Source: Hyphomonas oceanitis SCH89
GTDB lineage: Bacteria > Pseudomonadota > Alphaproteobacteria > Caulobacterales > Hyphomonadaceae
DNA: 64,000 nucleotides
Direction: 5' to 3'
NCBI RefSeq assembly: GCF_000685295.1
Contig: NZ_ARYL01000018.1
Location: 1-64,000, forward strand
Numbering within the stretch: position 1 is the first letter of the stretch; every line of letters starts with the position of its first letter. A program made the position numbers and the translations under genes. The notes beneath the pieces are model-generated. The model saw only the letters and a program-made list of their open reading frames with translations. It was not told the DNA's origin and did no database searches. Shown here in pieces: positions 61,840-64,000 of the stretch.

Positions 61840-63237
61840 ATGTCAGTCGATATTCTTATGCCAGCCCTCTCACCGACCATGGAAGAGGGAACCCTCTCGA
61901 AATGGCTCAAGAAGGAAGGCGACAAGATCTCCTCAGGTGACATCATCGCCGAAATTGAAACTGACAAGGCAACGATGGAAGTCGAAGCCGTCGATGAAGG
62001 TGTGCTCGCCAAGATCCTCGTTGCTGAAGGCACTGAAGGCGTGAAGGTCAACGCCGTGATCGCGGTGCTCGCTGAAGACGGCGAAGATGCAGGCGATGTG
62101 AAGCCCAAGTCCAACGGCGCTGCCGCACCCGCCAAAAGCGATGCTGAGCCTGTCGCCAAAGAAGAGAAGCCGAAACCACCGTCGGATGCTGAGGCAGCCC
62201 CAGCTGCACCTGTCCTTTCCGATCCCTCTATCCCCGAAGGCACCAGCTTCACGGATACCACGGTGCGTGACGCCCTGCGTGATGCGATGGCCGAAGAGAT
62301 GCGCCGCGACGAAACAGTGTTCGTCATGGGCGAAGAGGTCGCTGAATACCAGGGCGCTTACAAGGTTACCCGTGAACTGCTGCAGGAATTCGGCGCGCGC
62401 CGCGTGGTCGATACGCCGATAACGGAACATGGCTTTGCTGGTCTCGGCGTGGGTGCGGCCTTTGGTGGCCTGAAGCCTATCGTCGAGTTCATGACGTTCA
62501 ATTTTGCCATGCAGGCGATTGACCAGATCATCAACTCGGCGGCCAAGACGCTTTATATGTCAGGCGGCCAGATGGGTTGTTCCATCGTGTTCCGCGGGCC
62601 GAACGGTGCGGCCTCGCGCGTCGGCGCGCAGCATAGCCAGGATTATGCCTCCTGGTACGGACACATACCCGGCCTCAAGGTCATCGCGCCTTATGATGCG
62701 GCCGATGCGAAAGGCCTGCTCAAGGCGGCCATCCGTGATCCGAATCCGGTTGTCTTCCTTGAGCACGAACTGCTCTACGGCACCAGCTTCCCGGTGCCGG
62801 ACCTCGAAGACCATATCCTTCCGATCGGCAAGGCCGCTGTGAAGCGCGTCGGTACGGATGTAACGCTGGTGGGCTACTCTCGCATGGTTGGGTTCGCGCT
62901 GCAGGCCGCAGAGGAATTGGCAGAGCAGGGGATCAGCGCAGAAGTCATCGACTTGCGCTCCATTCGTCCGCTCGATACGGCAACTGTCATTGAGAGCGTC
63001 AAGAAGACCAACCGTCTCGTCACCTGCGAGGAAGGCTGGCGCTTCATGGGTATCGGTGCCGAAATTTGTGCCTCTGTCGTTTCCGACGCCTTCGATTATC
63101 TCGATGCGCCGCCGGCCCGCGTTCACCAGAAGGATGTGCCGCTGCCTTACGCGGCAAATCTCGAAGCCATGAGCTTGCCCGGTGTCGCTGACATCGTCGC
63201 AGCGGCCCGCAAGGTCTGCTACGTGGATCAGGAGTAG
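61840..63237 (+). CDS. pdhB: Pyruvate dehydrogenase E1 beta subunit with N-terminal lipoyl domain
   Basis: A 465-residue protein in two parts. Residues 1-80 are a lipoyl domain with the lipoylated lysine in [12 protein letters not shown]; an Ala/Pro/Lys-rich linker spans about 85-130; residues 140-465 are the E1 beta transketolase-type subunit ([32 protein letters not shown], then [17 protein letters not shown]). E1 beta with its own lipoyl domain is known in alphaproteobacteria such as Sinorhizobium. The lipoyl segment is strikingly similar to that of pdhC. The overlap-free junction with pdhA implies one operon. Confidence 0.96.
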   Translation: MSVDILMPALSPTMEEGTLSKWLKKEGDKISSGDIIAEIETDKATMEVEAVDEGVLAKILVAEGTEGVKVNAVIAVLAEDGEDAGDVKPKSNGAAAPAKSDAEPVAKEEKPKPPSDAEAAPAAPVLSDPSIPEGTSFTDTTVRDALRDAMAEEMRRDETVFVMGEEVAEYQGAYKVTRELLQEFGARRVVDTPITEHGFAGLGVGAAFGGLKPIVEFMTFNFAMQAIDQIINSAAKTLYMSGGQMGCSIVFRGPNGAASRVGAQHSQDYASWYGHIPGLKVIAPYDAADAKGLLKAAIRDPNPVVFLEHELLYGTSFPVPDLEDHILPIGKAAVKRVGTDVTLVGYSRMVGFALQAAEELAEQGISAEVIDLRSIRPLDTATVIESVKKTNRLVTCEEGWRFMGIGAEICASVVSDAFDYLDAPPARVHQKDVPLPYAANLEAMSLPGVADIVAAARKVCYVDQE

Positions 63238-63241
63238 CGCC

Positions 63242-64000
63242 ATGAGTATCAACATCACCATGCCCGCGCTCTCTCCCACGATGGAAGAGGGCACGCTTTC
63301 CAAATGGCTCGTCAAGGAAGGCGACACCGTCTCCTCCGGCGACATCATTGCCGAGATCGAAACTGACAAGGCGACGATGGAAGTCGAAGCTGTCGATGAA
63401 GGCACTGTCGCCAAGATTCTCGTAGCCGAAGGGACCGAAGGCGTGAAGGTCAACGCCGTGATCGCTGTGCTCGCAGAAGAGGGAGAGGATGCATCCTCGG
63501 TTGAGGCGCCGAAGGAAACCGCCCCTCCTGCGAAAGTGGAAGAATCGGACAAGGGCGAGAAGAAATCTGACGACAAGCCTGGGCCCAAAGCAGCCAAAGC
63601 AGAAACGCCTGCCAAGTCTGATGCGGCATCTAAAACCGAAAAACTGGCGTCGACGCCGCTCCCAAGCACCAACACCGCTGACGGTCGCATCAAGGCAAGC
63701 CCGCTTGCCCGCCGTATCGCGGACATGAAGGGCATCGAGCTCAAGTCCTTAAAAGGCACCGGTCCCCGTGGCCGCATTATCAAGCGCGATGTCGAAGGCG
63801 CCGAGTCAGGCGCCGCTGCGCCAGCACAAGTTGGCTCACGCTCGGCTGGCTCGCCTGATGGTCTCATCCTGCCACAGGTCCTCGATGACCGCGTGTACGC
63901 GCCTGACAGCTATGAGCTGAAGCCGCTGGACGGCGTCCGCAAGGTCGTCGCCAAGCGCCTGACGACCAGCTTCATGCAGGTGCCGCACTTCCCGCTGACC
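63242..64000 (+). CDS. pdhC: Dihydrolipoamide acetyltransferase E2 of pyruvate dehydrogenase (3' truncated by window edge)
   Basis: Open from ATG 63242 to the last base, 253 codons of an expected roughly 430. It has an N-terminal lipoyl domain (lysine in [10 protein letters not shown]), a long Lys/Ala/Glu/Pro linker at about 85-140, a peripheral subunit-binding domain ([28 protein letters not shown]) and the start of the acetyltransferase core ([20 protein letters not shown]). The catalytic HxxxD motif lies beyond the window. It starts four bases after pdhB and forms the core of the complex to which E1 and E3 bind. Confidence 0.95.
   Translation, partial: MSINITMPALSPTMEEGTLSKWLVKEGDTVSSGDIIAEIETDKATMEVEAVDEGTVAKILVAEGTEGVKVNAVIAVLAEEGEDASSVEAPKETAPPAKVEESDKGEKKSDDKPGPKAAKAETPAKSDAASKTEKLASTPLPSTNTADGRIKASPLARRIADMKGIELKSLKGTGPRGRIIKRDVEGAESGAAAPAQVGSRSAGSPDGLILPQVLDDRVYAPDSYELKPLDGVRKVVAKRLTTSFMQVPHFPLT

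Noticed and set aside
62560-63867. Minus-strand frame of 435 codons across pdhB and pdhC
   Set aside because: It spans two real genes on the opposite strand and is Ala/Ser/Pro-rich mirror sequence without a domain.

Overview
The window is a gene-dense (about 56 protein genes plus one tRNA), GC-rich stretch of chromosome from an alphaproteobacterium, most likely of the Caulobacterales/Hyphomonadaceae type. This placement is inferred from gene order and family features, not from a database search. The evidence is the dusB-ntrBC-ntrYX-trkAH-hfq-hflX-mazG block, a fused ispDF, a PDH E1-beta with its own lipoyl domain, and a tRNA-His with A73 and G1:U72 and no G-1 position. No gap between genes exceeds about 250 bases. 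I see no insertion sequence, prophage, CRISPR array, rRNA or plasmid/origin feature, so this looks like core genome with some accessory metabolism.

Region by region. (1) 1-5.6 kb: the 5' part of a CYP153-family alkane/fatty-acid hydroxylase cut by the window edge, DUF2244 with endonuclease III (nth), a DUF481 outer-membrane protein, an ATP-grasp enzyme of unknown substrate, adenosine kinase and an HxlR regulator. (2) 5.6-12.9 kb: hslUV, then divergently a Pho-box-preceded pstCAB-phoU-phoB operon without pstS or phoR. (3) 13.7-19.6 kb: a polyhydroxyalkanoate (PHA) locus of Pseudomonas medium-chain type: a phasin with a C-terminal helix-hairpin-helix, phaD-like regulator, class II phaC, phaZ depolymerase and an Aas-like acyl-ACP/CoA ligase. 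(4) 19.7-22.8 kb: lipA, a COQ10/RatA protein, cinA-type amidohydrolase and ispDF. (5) 22.9-35.4 kb: nitrogen regulation (dusB-ntrB-ntrC-ntrY-ntrX), potassium uptake (trkA-trkH), hfq-hflX and mazG. (6) 35.6-39.9 kb: a sugar-acid pair (dgoK, SMP-30 lactonase), secE-nusG, tRNA-His and an OmpA-like porin with a 28-proline linker. (7) 40.0-45.7 kb: arginine succinyltransferase genes astA-astD-astB preceded by an M20 hydrolase and followed by maiA. (8) 45.7-56 kb: three poorly known minus-strand genes, DUF502, recG, sdhE, mfd and a degenerate GGDEF-like protein. (9) 56-64 kb: an alpha-methylacyl-CoA racemase, a lipoprotein M19 dipeptidase, rpmF, eno, ftsB-like and pdhA-pdhB-pdhC, the last cut by the right edge.

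How they fit together. The CYP153 enzyme, the acyl-ACP/CoA ligase, the medium-chain PHA cycle and the branched acyl-CoA racemase together suggest a cell that oxidises aliphatic compounds and stores the carbon as PHA. Phosphate (Pho) and nitrogen (Ntr) control systems lie on either side of that locus. The ast genes supply nitrogen from arginine. eno-ftsB-pdhABC carry phosphoenolpyruvate formation and pyruvate oxidation.

Points most worth a second look are the NtrC that has lost the GAFTGA loop, the phasin/helix-hairpin-helix fusion within a Pseudomonas-type PHA locus, an M20 hydrolase standing where AstE might be expected, a catalytically degenerate GGDEF-like protein, the recurrent use of the palindrome CTAG as a double stop between convergent genes, and the highly similar lipoyl domains of pdhB and pdhC. 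I found no wholly new multi-gene defence or mobile system here.
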